The notes beneath the pieces are model-generated. The model had not been told where the DNA came from. It was given only the letters and a program-made list of their open reading frames with translations, and did no database searches. Position numbers and translations under genes: made by a program. From Cyclobacteriaceae bacterium (GTDB taxonomy: Bacteria > Bacteroidota > Bacteroidia > Cytophagales > Cyclobacteriaceae): a DNA stretch of 64,000 nt. The DNA lies in NCBI GenBank assembly GCA_028284125.1, contig JANQSI010000003.1, positions 62,001 to 126,000 on the forward strand. Reading direction: 5' to 3'. Of the stretch, positions 34,712 through 43,169 are shown in pieces (positions within the stretch are counted from its first letter, which is position 1; the number at the start of each line of letters is the position of its first letter).

Positions 34712-36586
34712 ATGATTGACATCACAAATCTTTCATTTTATTTAGGAGATCGACCGCTTTATGATGAAGCTTCCCTTTTCATTGGGCCAAAGGACAAGAT
34801 AGGACTGATAGGGCTGAACGGTACAGGAAAATCAACACTCCTGAAAATGATGATTGGTGAAACTCAACCGACGGCTGGGAAAATTTCGAAGAGCAAAGAA
34901 ACTACCATCGGTTTCTTAAACCAGGACCTACTCTCCTTCCAAACGGAAGATTCTATCTTATCTGTTGCTATGCAGGCATTTGCCTCAACACTTGAAATTC
35001 AAAAGAAAATCGACCAGGTGATCAAACAGATGGAGGAAAACTACAGTGATGACCTTGTTGATAAATTAACCAAACTTCAAGAACGATTTGAGGCTGAAGA
35101 AGGCTATGTGCTGCAATCCCGGGCAGAAGAAATATTGGAGGGAATTGGATTCAAGACAGCTGATCTCCAACGTCCCTTGAACGAGTTTTCAGGTGGTTGG
35201 AGGATGCGTGTGATGCTGGCGAAACTATTGCTTGAAAAGCCGGATCTTCTGATGCTCGATGAGCCTACTAACCACTTGGACCTCCCTTCCATTCAGTGGA
35301 TTGAAAGCTATCTTCAGTCGTATGAAGGTGCCTACATCATTGTCTCGCACGATAGAGAATTCCTTAATCGATCAGTTAACAAGATCGTTGAGGTTTCCCT
35401 TCAAAAATTGAATGTGTATCCGGGAAATTATGACTTCTATGAACAAGAAAAGACGCTAAGAAATGAGCTTCAACAAAACGCTTTTGAAAACCAGCAACAG
35501 AAGATAAAGCAGGCCGAACGTTTCATTGAGCGATTCAAGGCGAAAGCCACCAAAGCCAAGCAAGCCCAGTCGAAGATGAAAATGCTCGAGAAAATGGATC
35601 GAGTCGAGCAGGTGATCGATGAAAATGCACAGGTCAATTTTCGATTCAATTTCAAAACCAAATCAGGGCGACACGTCAAGCGATTGATCGATATTTCTAA
35701 ATCATACGATGATCTTGAAATTCTCAATGATTCAACGATTGGGATAGAACGTGGTGACAAGATTGCACTCATTGGTGCCAATGGAAAAGGAAAGTCAACC
35801 GCATTGAGAATCATTGCCGGAACAGAATCACATACCGGCAAAGTCGAAACCGGTCATAATGTGATTAATTCCTTTTATGCCCAACATCAGTTGGAAGCAT
35901 TGGACGTGAAAAATGATTTGCTGGAGGAGTTGAAACTAGAAGGAACTGGAAAAACGGAACAAGAACTGCGAAGCGTCCTGGGTTGCTTTCTATTTTCAGA
36001 TGACGATGTTTTCAAAAAAATCAAGGTCCTTTCAGGAGGTGAAAAGTCCAGGGTCGCTTTGGCAAAAACATTGATTTCTGAGGCGAATTTTCTACTGCTT
36101 GATGAGCCGACCAACCACCTGGACATGTTATCAGTCAGCATTTTGGTCCAGGCACTTCAACAATACGAAGGCACTCTCCTACTCGTCTCTCACGATCGAC
36201 ATTTCATCTCACAAGTGGCAAACAAGATTTGGTGGATCGAAGGAAAGGAGATAAAGGAATACCCTGGAACCTATGAGGAATATTCCTGGTGGAAAGAGAA
36301 AAACAATAATTCAGAACAAAAACCAGAGGCACCAAAGCCTAAGGCCAAAAAAGAAAATACTAAGCCTAAGAACAATCAAGAAGAGCAAGCACAGAGGAAA
36401 GAAGTGAAGCAAGTGGAAGCTCAAATCGAAAAATACGAGGCAGAAATAGCGGATTTGGAATCTCAATTGGCAGAGCCGGCATTGTACGAAAGTCCTGAGC
36501 AATATGAAAAACTGAATTCTTTGTACATGAACAAGAAGCAAGAGTTAGAACAACTCATGGAAAAGTGGGAGGCATTAGCGGAATAG
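34712..36586 (+). CDS. ABC-F family ATPase (Uup-like)
   Basis: A 624-residue soluble protein with two ABC domains joined by a linker and no membrane segments. The first domain has GLNGTGKST, signature FSGGWRMR and Walker B LLMLDEPTNHLD; the second has GANGKGKST, LSGGEKSR and LLLDEPTNHLD. The linker between them (residues 240-310) is the charged helical P-site-tRNA-interaction motif of ABC-F proteins. A Lys/Glu-rich low-complexity segment (residues 530-565) precedes a C-terminal coiled coil, as in Uup. ABC-F proteins act on the ribosome or in DNA/replication-linked processes; the choice is open. Confidence 0.93.
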   Translation: MIDITNLSFYLGDRPLYDEASLFIGPKDKIGLIGLNGTGKSTLLKMMIGETQPTAGKISKSKETTIGFLNQDLLSFQTEDSILSVAMQAFASTLEIQKKIDQVIKQMEENYSDDLVDKLTKLQERFEAEEGYVLQSRAEEILEGIGFKTADLQRPLNEFSGGWRMRVMLAKLLLEKPDLLMLDEPTNHLDLPSIQWIESYLQSYEGAYIIVSHDREFLNRSVNKIVEVSLQKLNVYPGNYDFYEQEKTLRNELQQNAFENQQQKIKQAERFIERFKAKATKAKQAQSKMKMLEKMDRVEQVIDENAQVNFRFNFKTKSGRHVKRLIDISKSYDDLEILNDSTIGIERGDKIALIGANGKGKSTALRIIAGTESHTGKVETGHNVINSFYAQHQLEALDVKNDLLEELKLEGTGKTEQELRSVLGCFLFSDDDVFKKIKVLSGGEKSRVALAKTLISEANFLLLDEPTNHLDMLSVSILVQALQQYEGTLLLVSHDRHFISQVANKIWWIEGKEIKEYPGTYEEYSWWKEKNNNSEQKPEAPKPKAKKENTKPKNNQEEQAQRKEVKQVEAQIEKYEAEIADLESQLAEPALYESPEQYEKLNSLYMNKKQELEQLMEKWEALAE

Positions 36587-36728
36587 TAGATTGGTTGATT
36601 AGTAGGTTAACATTTTATTGAAACTTAGCTTGGGTAAAATACCAAAATCTAAAATTTTTTAATTCCAACTCCATGAAATAACATTGCCACGCAGAATAAT
36701 AAAATTCTGCCACTAACCAATACTCTAC

Positions 36729-38396
36729 ATGAACGACATTGAAATAGCCCAGGCGGTTGAACCGAAACACATCAATGAAATTGCCCAAAACCTAGGCCTT
36801 ACTACCGATGACATTGAACACTATGGAAAATACAAAGCGAAACTTCCATTGGATTTCATTGATGAGAAAAAGATCAATGAGAATACATTAATTCTTGTTA
36901 CTGCTACAACCCCAACCCCAGCAGGTGAAGGAAAAACCACCACTTCGGTCGCCTTAAATGATGGACTAAACAAAATTGGGAAACAGTCAATAGCTGTTTT
37001 GAGAGAACCATCCCTCGGTCCTGTATTTGGTATGAAAGGAGGAGCAACCGGAGGTGGACATTCACAGGTGATTCCAATGGAAGATATCAACCTGAACTTC
37101 ACAGGTGATTTCTCGGCAATTGAAAAAGCTAATAACCTATTGTCCGCTCTCATCGACAATAACATTCAAAGCAAAAATCATAACCTGAACATCGATCCGA
37201 GAACAGTGGCTTGGCGTTGGTCCATGGACATGAACGACCGATCGTTGCGCCACATCGTAACCGGCTTAGGTGGAAAATCCAATGGTTATGTTCGTGAATC
37301 AGGGTTTGATATTACTGCTGCCTCAGAGGTGATGGCTATTCTGTGTTTATCAAAAGATCTCCATGACTTAAAAGAACGCCTTGGAAATATTTATGTTGGC
37401 GACACTTTCGACAACAAGGCAATTTATGCACGCGATCTAAAAGCTCATGGCGCAATGACCGTATTGCTAAAGGATGCGATCAAACCAAATCTCGTTCAAT
37501 CGCTAGAGGGAAATCCAGCAATCATCCACGGTGGACCTTTTGCAAACATCGCACAAGGAACCAACTCATTGATTGCAACAAAAATGGGTCTTTCACTGAG
37601 TGATTACGTAGTAACAGAAGCTGGATTTGGTGCAGACCTTGGTGCTGAAAAATTCCTAAACATCAAATGTCGAAACGGCGGCCTCTCTCCTAAAGCTGTC
37701 GTTCTTGTCACAACAGTTCGAGCATTAAAATATCATGGCGGAAAAGCAAAAGATCAATTAAATCAACCTGATGTTGAAGCTTTAAAGAACGGAATGATCA
37801 ATCTGGAAAGGCACATTGACAATATTCATAAGTTCGGTCTTCCAATGGTCGTATCAGTCAATCGTTTTATATCAGACACCGATGAAGAAGTAAATGCGGT
37901 TCTTGATTATTGTAAATCTAGAAATGTTACAGCATGCGAATGTCACGGCTGGGAAAAAGGTGGCGAGGGAGCTGCTGAACTAGCTTCACTCGTTGTTGAG
38001 GCGGCAGAAACGTGCGAGGGAACATTCAATCCGACTTATGAGTGGAACATGAGTGTTCAAGAAAAAATTGAGGCTGTAAACAAGAATGTATATGGTGGAG
38101 GAAAAGTAGAGTTTGCTCCAAAGGCAAAATTGAACCTCAAGAAAATAAAAAGACTTGGCCTTGAAGATGTTCCTGTTTGCATTGCCAAAACCCAAAGTTC
38201 CTTTTCAGATGATGCAACATTAGTTGGAGGTCCAAACGGCTTTACGTTAACAGTTCGTGAAATTGAAATCGCCGCTGGAGCAGGATTCGTAATTCCGATA
38301 ACAGGGAAAATGCTTAGAATGCCCGGCCTACCTGAAGTGCCAGCTGCCGAACAAATTGATATTGATGATGAAGGAAAAGTTACTGGGCTTTCTTAA
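36729..38396 (+). CDS. fhs: Formate--tetrahydrofolate ligase
   Basis: A 555-residue enzyme of normal length that joins formate to tetrahydrofolate using ATP, giving 10-formyl-THF for purine and formyl-methionine synthesis. Signature elements are TPAGEGKTTTSVAL (residues 60-73), REPSLGPVFGMKGGATGGG, GDFSAIEKANNLL, EAGFGADLGAEKFLNIKCR, and the C-terminal KTQSSFSDDATLVG. It is preceded by a 142-base gap with no obvious hairpin. The gene after it is convergent, three bases from the stop codon. Confidence 0.97.
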   Translation: MNDIEIAQAVEPKHINEIAQNLGLTTDDIEHYGKYKAKLPLDFIDEKKINENTLILVTATTPTPAGEGKTTTSVALNDGLNKIGKQSIAVLREPSLGPVFGMKGGATGGGHSQVIPMEDINLNFTGDFSAIEKANNLLSALIDNNIQSKNHNLNIDPRTVAWRWSMDMNDRSLRHIVTGLGGKSNGYVRESGFDITAASEVMAILCLSKDLHDLKERLGNIYVGDTFDNKAIYARDLKAHGAMTVLLKDAIKPNLVQSLEGNPAIIHGGPFANIAQGTNSLIATKMGLSLSDYVVTEAGFGADLGAEKFLNIKCRNGGLSPKAVVLVTTVRALKYHGGKAKDQLNQPDVEALKNGMINLERHIDNIHKFGLPMVVSVNRFISDTDEEVNAVLDYCKSRNVTACECHGWEKGGEGAAELASLVVEAAETCEGTFNPTYEWNMSVQEKIEAVNKNVYGGGKVEFAPKAKLNLKKIKRLGLEDVPVCIAKTQSSFSDDATLVGGPNGFTLTVREIEIAAGAGFVIPITGKMLRMPGLPEVPAAEQIDIDDEGKVTGLS

Positions 38397-38399
38397 GAT

Positions 38400-38708
38400 T
38401 CAGATTTTCAATTTCTTTTCTAGCTCGGATGCGTGATCCCAATCCATATTGACGATTGGAACTGAATAAAGAATCGGAGGGTCAGCGGTAAAATGGCTGT
38501 GAATCGCCTTATCAATCTTATCGAATAATAGCGCTCGCGTTCTTCCAGTTACCAATATCGCCGATTCTGACTGCAACGCATTTTTAGCTCTTGTTTCCAC
38601 AGTTCCTTTTACCAGAAAGGTGTCAATGACAAAATTCTTCTTCAAAAGAAAGTCAGAAATTTCATCTGCTTGCTTTTCATTTTTCGCTATCACATGGAGT
38701 AAGATCAT
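38400..38708 (-). CDS. Divergent CutA-like protein
   Basis: A 102-residue protein with a ferredoxin-like secondary-structure order similar to CutA1: strand MILLHVIAKN, helix KQADEISDFLLKKNF, strand pair with an extended hairpin, strand SAILVTGRTRA, helix DKIDKAIHSHF, and a final strand YSVPIVNMDWDHASELEKKL matching the CutA YSPPVL-type end (PILYSVPIVN). CutA proteins form trimers linked to divalent-cation tolerance. The canonical Cys and W/Y metal positions are not obvious, so copper binding is not supported. The gene sits tail-to-tail with fhs. Confidence 0.55.
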   Translation of the reverse strand: MILLHVIAKNEKQADEISDFLLKKNFVIDTFLVKGTVETRAKNALQSESAILVTGRTRALLFDKIDKAIHSHFTADPPILYSVPIVNMDWDHASELEKKLKI

Positions 38709-38860
38709 AGTTCATTATGTGTTTCAAGCAAGTCAAAGCGGGTTTTTAGGTTTCAACATCAAAAATGAATGTATCGGTTCCACATTGACTCGTGTCAGAA
38801 GGTGTGTTAACATAAAGTTAATCTTTCATTTTTAATAATTAATCTATCTAAAACAAAACA

Positions 38861-38887
38861 TTATCTATCGTATATCGTAGTAGATAA
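38861..38887 (+). promoter_or_regulatory. Inverted repeat with tandem TATCGTA words upstream of the first TetR gene
   Basis: TTATCTA (38861-38867) and TAGATAA (38881-38887) are exact seven-base inverted repeats. Between and partly within them TATCGTA occurs twice in direct tandem (38866-38872, 38873-38879). TATCGTA recurs at 44671-44677 on the far side of the transport cassette. A likely regulator-binding region, 58-84 bases upstream of the TetR start codon. Confidence 0.45.
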
Positions 38888-38895
38888 TTCATTAT

Positions 38896-38912
38896 TAATA
38901 GTATTACTATTA
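38896..38912 (+). promoter_or_regulatory. 17-base palindrome, candidate TetR operator
   Basis: TAATAGTA-T-TACTATTA has eight-base exact arms and a single central base. It touches the -7 box TATATTTG at 38911-38918. A near-identical 13-base core (ATAGTA-A-TACTAT) is found at 44661-44673. This fits autoregulation by one of the paralogous TetR proteins. Confidence 0.55.
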
Positions 38913-38918
38913 TATTTG
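38911..38918 (+). promoter_or_regulatory. -7 promoter box of the TetR-exporter operon
   Basis: TATATTTG is an exact TAnnTTTG match, 27-34 bases before the first TetR start codon. TTC at 38888-38890 lies 20 bases before it, a near match to the -33 TTG. It overlaps the operator palindrome by two bases. Confidence 0.55.
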
Positions 38919-38944
38919 AGACGAATATATAATTTTTTGATAGT

Positions 38945-39619
38945 ATGCCTGCATTGCAATTATTAATGAATGAGAATCTTTTTCAAAGGGATCCTCAGGA
39001 AACAGATTTAGGGAGAAAAATTATAAAGGAGAGCATCGCTTTGATTGATGAACTTGGATTTGAAGGATTCACATTCAAAAAACTTGCTACTGCAATCGAT
39101 TCAACAGAAGCCTCTATTTATCGATACTTCGAAAACAAGCATCGGCTTTTGGTTTACATCATTGCGTGGTATTGGAATTGGTTAGAATACAAAATCGATT
39201 TTGGAATACAAAACATCCATGACCCTAAGAAAAAGCTTGAAATTGCTTTGGGGATCATTGCCTTAAAGAAAGACCGAGATCCATCCTTTCCTGATATTGA
39301 TGAAGAAGCCCTCTATAGAATAGTTATTTCAGAATCGGATAAGACATACTTAACAAAGCAAGTTGATGAGGACAACAGAGAAGGGTTTTTTCGAGGTTTT
39401 AAATCCTTATGTGAAAAGATCGCCTCTTTTGTAAGTGAAATCAACCCAAAGTTTTCTTATCCACACTCATTGATCAGTACTGCACTTCAAGCAGCTCATC
39501 AGCAACTTTTCTATGCTGAACACTTGCCATCGCTTACGGATATGAAAAGAGACGATCCCCATTTACATAAGCAAGATGAAGAGTTCTTGCAGATCATGGT
39601 TTTTAACGCAATTAAGTAA
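38945..39619 (+). CDS. TetR/AcrR-family regulator (cassette repressor 1)
   Basis: A 224-residue regulator. The N-terminal 65 residues form a TetR helix-turn-helix: LIDELGFEGFTFKKLATAIDSTEASIYRYFENKHRLL. The C-terminal 150 residues are helical and include YRIVISESDKTYLTKQVDEDN, shared almost word for word with the second TetR at 44789-45472. It is the first gene of the unit with the exporter, adaptor and outer-membrane channel (11 bases to the exporter), so it likely controls that unit and itself through the palindrome upstream. The ligand is unknown. Confidence 0.88.
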   Translation: MPALQLLMNENLFQRDPQETDLGRKIIKESIALIDELGFEGFTFKKLATAIDSTEASIYRYFENKHRLLVYIIAWYWNWLEYKIDFGIQNIHDPKKKLEIALGIIALKKDRDPSFPDIDEEALYRIVISESDKTYLTKQVDEDNREGFFRGFKSLCEKIASFVSEINPKFSYPHSLISTALQAAHQQLFYAEHLPSLTDMKRDDPHLHKQDEEFLQIMVFNAIK

Positions 39620-39630
39620 GATCCAAGAAA

Positions 39631-41805
39631 ATGAAAAGCGATCAGATAATACAACTTATCAGAGAATCATCTCAGATATTGAAGCAAGACTTTGATGGAT
39701 TTGCTTTGGATAACATACAATCCTCACCTAGAAGCTATGATTTTAATGACAAGGCGGAATTCATGCGAGATTTGGTGGAAGCAGGCAACAAGCAGCGAAT
39801 TATTTACCTTGAAAACCAGCTAACACTAGAAGAGTTTAAGCATTTCATTCATGAAGTACAAATTCCAGTTGTAGCCTTTGAAGATGCCAAAAACCAATTG
39901 GTACCGGTAATTTTCTATAAAGACAACTGGAAACAAAAAATTATCCATATATGGGAAGATTCATCATTTACAGAAGAATGGAGTGACGAATCTTTTCCAG
40001 ATTTACATGTCATCGATGGCAAAGTGGATTTTCTTGGAACCTTCTCCTATAAAAGTTTAGTAAGTGAGGATACAGAAGATGGTGAAAAGAAAAAAAGTCT
40101 AAGCCCAGTACAACGCTTGGTACGCCTTCTCTCGGAAGAGAAAAAGGATATCATGTACATCTACTTTTATGCCTTCCTGATCGGGTTAATAAGCCTAACC
40201 CTTCCAGTGGGTATTCAAGCGACTGTTGCGTTGATATCAGGCGGTGTTGTATTTAGTTCCGTCTATTTACTTATTGGGCTGGTGATACTTGGTGTCTTGG
40301 CAGCTGGAGGATTACAAATCATGCAGATAACCCTGGTGGAATACCTCCAAAGGAGGGTTTTTACTAAGGCAGCTTTTGAATTTGCTTTTAGAATACCACG
40401 GATAAAAGCAGAAGCGCTCGTCAATTACCATGCTCCAGAATTGATGAACCGGTTTTTTGATGTGCTAACCATTCAAAAAGGTTTGCCCAAACTTCTGATT
40501 GACCTTTCAGCGGGGATCATTCAAATATTGTTTGGGATGCTGTTGCTTTCATTTTATCACCCATTCTTCGTATTCTTCAGCTTACTCCTCATAAGTGTCT
40601 TGTTCTTTATTTTCTATACAACAGGTCCTAAGGGACTCAATTCTTCAATCAAAGAATCGAAGTTTAAATACAAAGTGGTATCCTGGTTAGAGGAGTTGGC
40701 GAGAACCATAAATTCATTCAAACTATCCGGTAATACGCCATTACCACTTCGGAAAACGGACTACAATGTCAACAACTATTTAAAGAATAGGAAGATTCAC
40801 TTCTCCATTCTCATAAGCCAGTATTCGTTTGTATTACTATTCAAAGCGTTGGTTACTGGTGGTCTCTTAATCATAGGAACAATACTTGTGATTCAAAGGG
40901 AAATCACGCTTGGACAATTTGTTGCTTCTGAGGTAATCATCATTCTAACACTGAGTTCCGTCGAGAAGATTATCATGTACATGGATGTTGTTTACGATAT
41001 GTTAACAGCCGTAGACAAAATTTCTCACGTCACAGACTTACCATTGGAAAAGAGTGGTGGTTTAGATATTCCTAAGAACTTGTCGGAGAAAGGTTTTGAG
41101 GTGAAAGTCAAGAACTTGAAATACAAATTTGCAAATAGGCCTGAGTATGTTCTAAAAGGGTTAGATCTGGAAATTAAGTCTGGAGAAAGAGTTTGCATTG
41201 CCGGACGTGGCGGATCAGGAAAGAGAGTGCTAACTAACACAATTGCCGGATTTAACAACCATTTCGAAGGAATAGTAACGGTAAACAATTTTTCTCTAAG
41301 AGATTTGGATTTGATGAACCTTAGAGATAGAATCGGAAAGAATGTTTCTCAAGAAGATATTTTTGAAGGCACAATCCTTGAAAATATCATTTTATCCAAG
41401 CCAGATGCCGACCCAGCAGATGCCATATGGGCCATAAACACCATCGGCTTTGATAATGAAATCAACTCCATGCCTGAAGGGTTAGACACAATGATGCTTA
41501 GCGGCGGAAAAGGTTTGTCAAATGGAACAGTGAATAAAATCATCTTGGCCAGATGTCTGGCAAAGCGACCTAAACTTCTGATTCTCAATGATTTTTTCAA
41601 TGATTTTTTGAAAACGGAGAGAGCACAATTAATCAACATGCTGGTTGATCCTCAGCATGACTGGACACTAATAGTAGTCTCGAATGATCCCGTCGTTATG
41701 GCCGTATGTGACAGAATTATTCTAATGGATGCTGGAGAAGTAAAATCTGATGGATCTTTTTCTGAGCTGGCAAAAACAGAAGAACTAGGATCAATCATTA
41801 ACTAA
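39631..41805 (+). CDS. ABC exporter (HlyB/PrtD-like) with degenerate ATPase motifs
   Basis: A 724-residue half-transporter. Residues 1-165 form an unrecognised cytoplasmic domain with no C39 catalytic triad that I can see. Residues 175-450 hold six membrane helices. Residues 490-720 resemble an ABC nucleotide-binding domain, but key positions are changed: Walker A is GRGGSGKR (525-532, Arg532 replaces Ser/Thr), the signature is LSNGT (629-633), Walker B ends ILND (Asn653, Asp654 replace Asp-Glu), and the switch His is Asn685. Q574 is kept. Neighbours encode HlyD and TolC partners, so it is a type I secretion or efflux-like system with a probably weak or inactive ATPase. Confidence 0.85.
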   Translation: MKSDQIIQLIRESSQILKQDFDGFALDNIQSSPRSYDFNDKAEFMRDLVEAGNKQRIIYLENQLTLEEFKHFIHEVQIPVVAFEDAKNQLVPVIFYKDNWKQKIIHIWEDSSFTEEWSDESFPDLHVIDGKVDFLGTFSYKSLVSEDTEDGEKKKSLSPVQRLVRLLSEEKKDIMYIYFYAFLIGLISLTLPVGIQATVALISGGVVFSSVYLLIGLVILGVLAAGGLQIMQITLVEYLQRRVFTKAAFEFAFRIPRIKAEALVNYHAPELMNRFFDVLTIQKGLPKLLIDLSAGIIQILFGMLLLSFYHPFFVFFSLLLISVLFFIFYTTGPKGLNSSIKESKFKYKVVSWLEELARTINSFKLSGNTPLPLRKTDYNVNNYLKNRKIHFSILISQYSFVLLFKALVTGGLLIIGTILVIQREITLGQFVASEVIIILTLSSVEKIIMYMDVVYDMLTAVDKISHVTDLPLEKSGGLDIPKNLSEKGFEVKVKNLKYKFANRPEYVLKGLDLEIKSGERVCIAGRGGSGKRVLTNTIAGFNNHFEGIVTVNNFSLRDLDLMNLRDRIGKNVSQEDIFEGTILENIILSKPDADPADAIWAINTIGFDNEINSMPEGLDTMMLSGGKGLSNGTVNKIILARCLAKRPKLLILNDFFNDFLKTERAQLINMLVDPQHDWTLIVVSNDPVVMAVCDRIILMDAGEVKSDGSFSELAKTEELGSIIN

Positions 41806-41813
41806 AAGGTGTT

Positions 41814-43169
41814 ATGAATAAAGAAAACGGAATAACGAACGCAGAATTATACACGCTTAAAACACTGCAGACTCCCAATTCGGGAAAAACCCTGGCTAAA
41901 TGGCTATTGGGAATGTTTCTCACATTCTTCATTCTCTTGTTTCTTCCTTGGCAGCAAAACATTAGAGGAAAAGGAACAATTACTGCATTTACTCCTGGGA
42001 ATAGGCCTCAAGCAGTGGAATCAGCTATTCCAGGTCGAATAGCGAGTTGGAAGGTTCGCGAAGGGCAGTTTGTTAACGTTGGCGATACTATACTCACACT
42101 CAGTGAAATAAAAGACAAATACTTCGATCCTAATTTGTTACTAAGAGTTAATGAACAAGTAGTCGCAAAAGGAGCAAGTATTGACTCTAAGAAATCAAAA
42201 GCTGATGCATTAAAAACACAAATTTTGGCTTTGCAGAATGCACTTGATGTCAAGTATCAACAAGCTCAGAACAAGTTGAAACAAACGGAGCTAAAGCTTA
42301 CAAGTGATAGCGTAGATTTCTTGGCTGAAAAAGTGAGGTTCAAAAACTTTGAAAATCAGTTTGATCGAAACAAGTTGCTGTATGAGGCTGGGAACATTGC
42401 TCTAACCAAATACCAGGATATAGAATCCAAATTTCAAGAGTCCCGAATGAAGATCGTTTCATCGGAGAACAAGTTTTTACAAACCAGAGCTGAGCTTATC
42501 AATGCTCAAGTAAATCTTTCCGGTGTACAAGCCGAATATCAAGATAAAATCAGCAAAGCTCAATCTGATCTGAATGCCACCCTGGCTGAGATTTACGAAG
42601 GAGAAGCATCTTTAGCAAAACTGAGAAACGAATATGCTAACATGCAAATTCGTAACCAGCAATATCAAGTGATTGCACCGCAATCAGGGTATATCGTGCG
42701 TGCTATGCAGGCTGGTATCGGCGAAACGATAAAAGAAGGTGAAGCCGTGGTGACAATCATGCCAGCAAATCCGGATATAGCAGTAGAAATGTATGTCCAG
42801 GCCATGGATGTTCCTCTCCTATCAAAAGGCCGGAAAGTACGAATAGAATTTGACGGATGGCCTGCCTTACAGTTTTCCGGATGGCCAAGTGTTTCGGTTG
42901 GAACGTTTGGTGGGGTTGTTCAAGTAATAGATTTTGTAAATAGTAAAGGCGGTGAGTTTAGGATTCTTGTTACCCCTGATCCTGAGGATGAGACTTGGCC
43001 CGAGCAGCTGCGATTCGGATCGGGAACCAAAGGATGGGTTATGCTGGATAATGTTCCTGTCTGGTACGAGCTCTGGCGACAACTGAACGGATTTCCTCCG
43101 AGCCTTTATGAAGAACCTTTTGAAATGAGAGTGGATAAAAGCTTAGAAAAAACGGAAGAAGAAAAATGA
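41814..43169 (+). CDS. HlyD-family membrane fusion protein
   Basis: A 451-residue adaptor: cytoplasmic N-terminus of 25 residues, one membrane helix (residues 30-46), a lipoyl half-domain (ESAIPGRIASWKVREGQFVNVGDTIL), a long coiled-coil hairpin (residues 105-280), the second lipoyl half (VIAPQSGYIVRAMQAGIGETIKEGE), and beta-barrel domains. It bridges the inner-membrane exporter and the TolC channel. The start is eight bases after the exporter stop and the end overlaps the TolC gene by four bases, which supports one complex. Confidence 0.92.
   Translation: MNKENGITNAELYTLKTLQTPNSGKTLAKWLLGMFLTFFILLFLPWQQNIRGKGTITAFTPGNRPQAVESAIPGRIASWKVREGQFVNVGDTILTLSEIKDKYFDPNLLLRVNEQVVAKGASIDSKKSKADALKTQILALQNALDVKYQQAQNKLKQTELKLTSDSVDFLAEKVRFKNFENQFDRNKLLYEAGNIALTKYQDIESKFQESRMKIVSSENKFLQTRAELINAQVNLSGVQAEYQDKISKAQSDLNATLAEIYEGEASLAKLRNEYANMQIRNQQYQVIAPQSGYIVRAMQAGIGETIKEGEAVVTIMPANPDIAVEMYVQAMDVPLLSKGRKVRIEFDGWPALQFSGWPSVSVGTFGGVVQVIDFVNSKGGEFRILVTPDPEDETWPEQLRFGSGTKGWVMLDNVPVWYELWRQLNGFPPSLYEEPFEMRVDKSLEKTEEEK

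Noticed and set aside
39631-41805. Exporter as a peptidase-containing (C39) bacteriocin transporter
   Set aside because: The N-terminal domain shows no Cys-His-Asp set or C39 signature, and no small leader-bearing precursor gene is adjacent.
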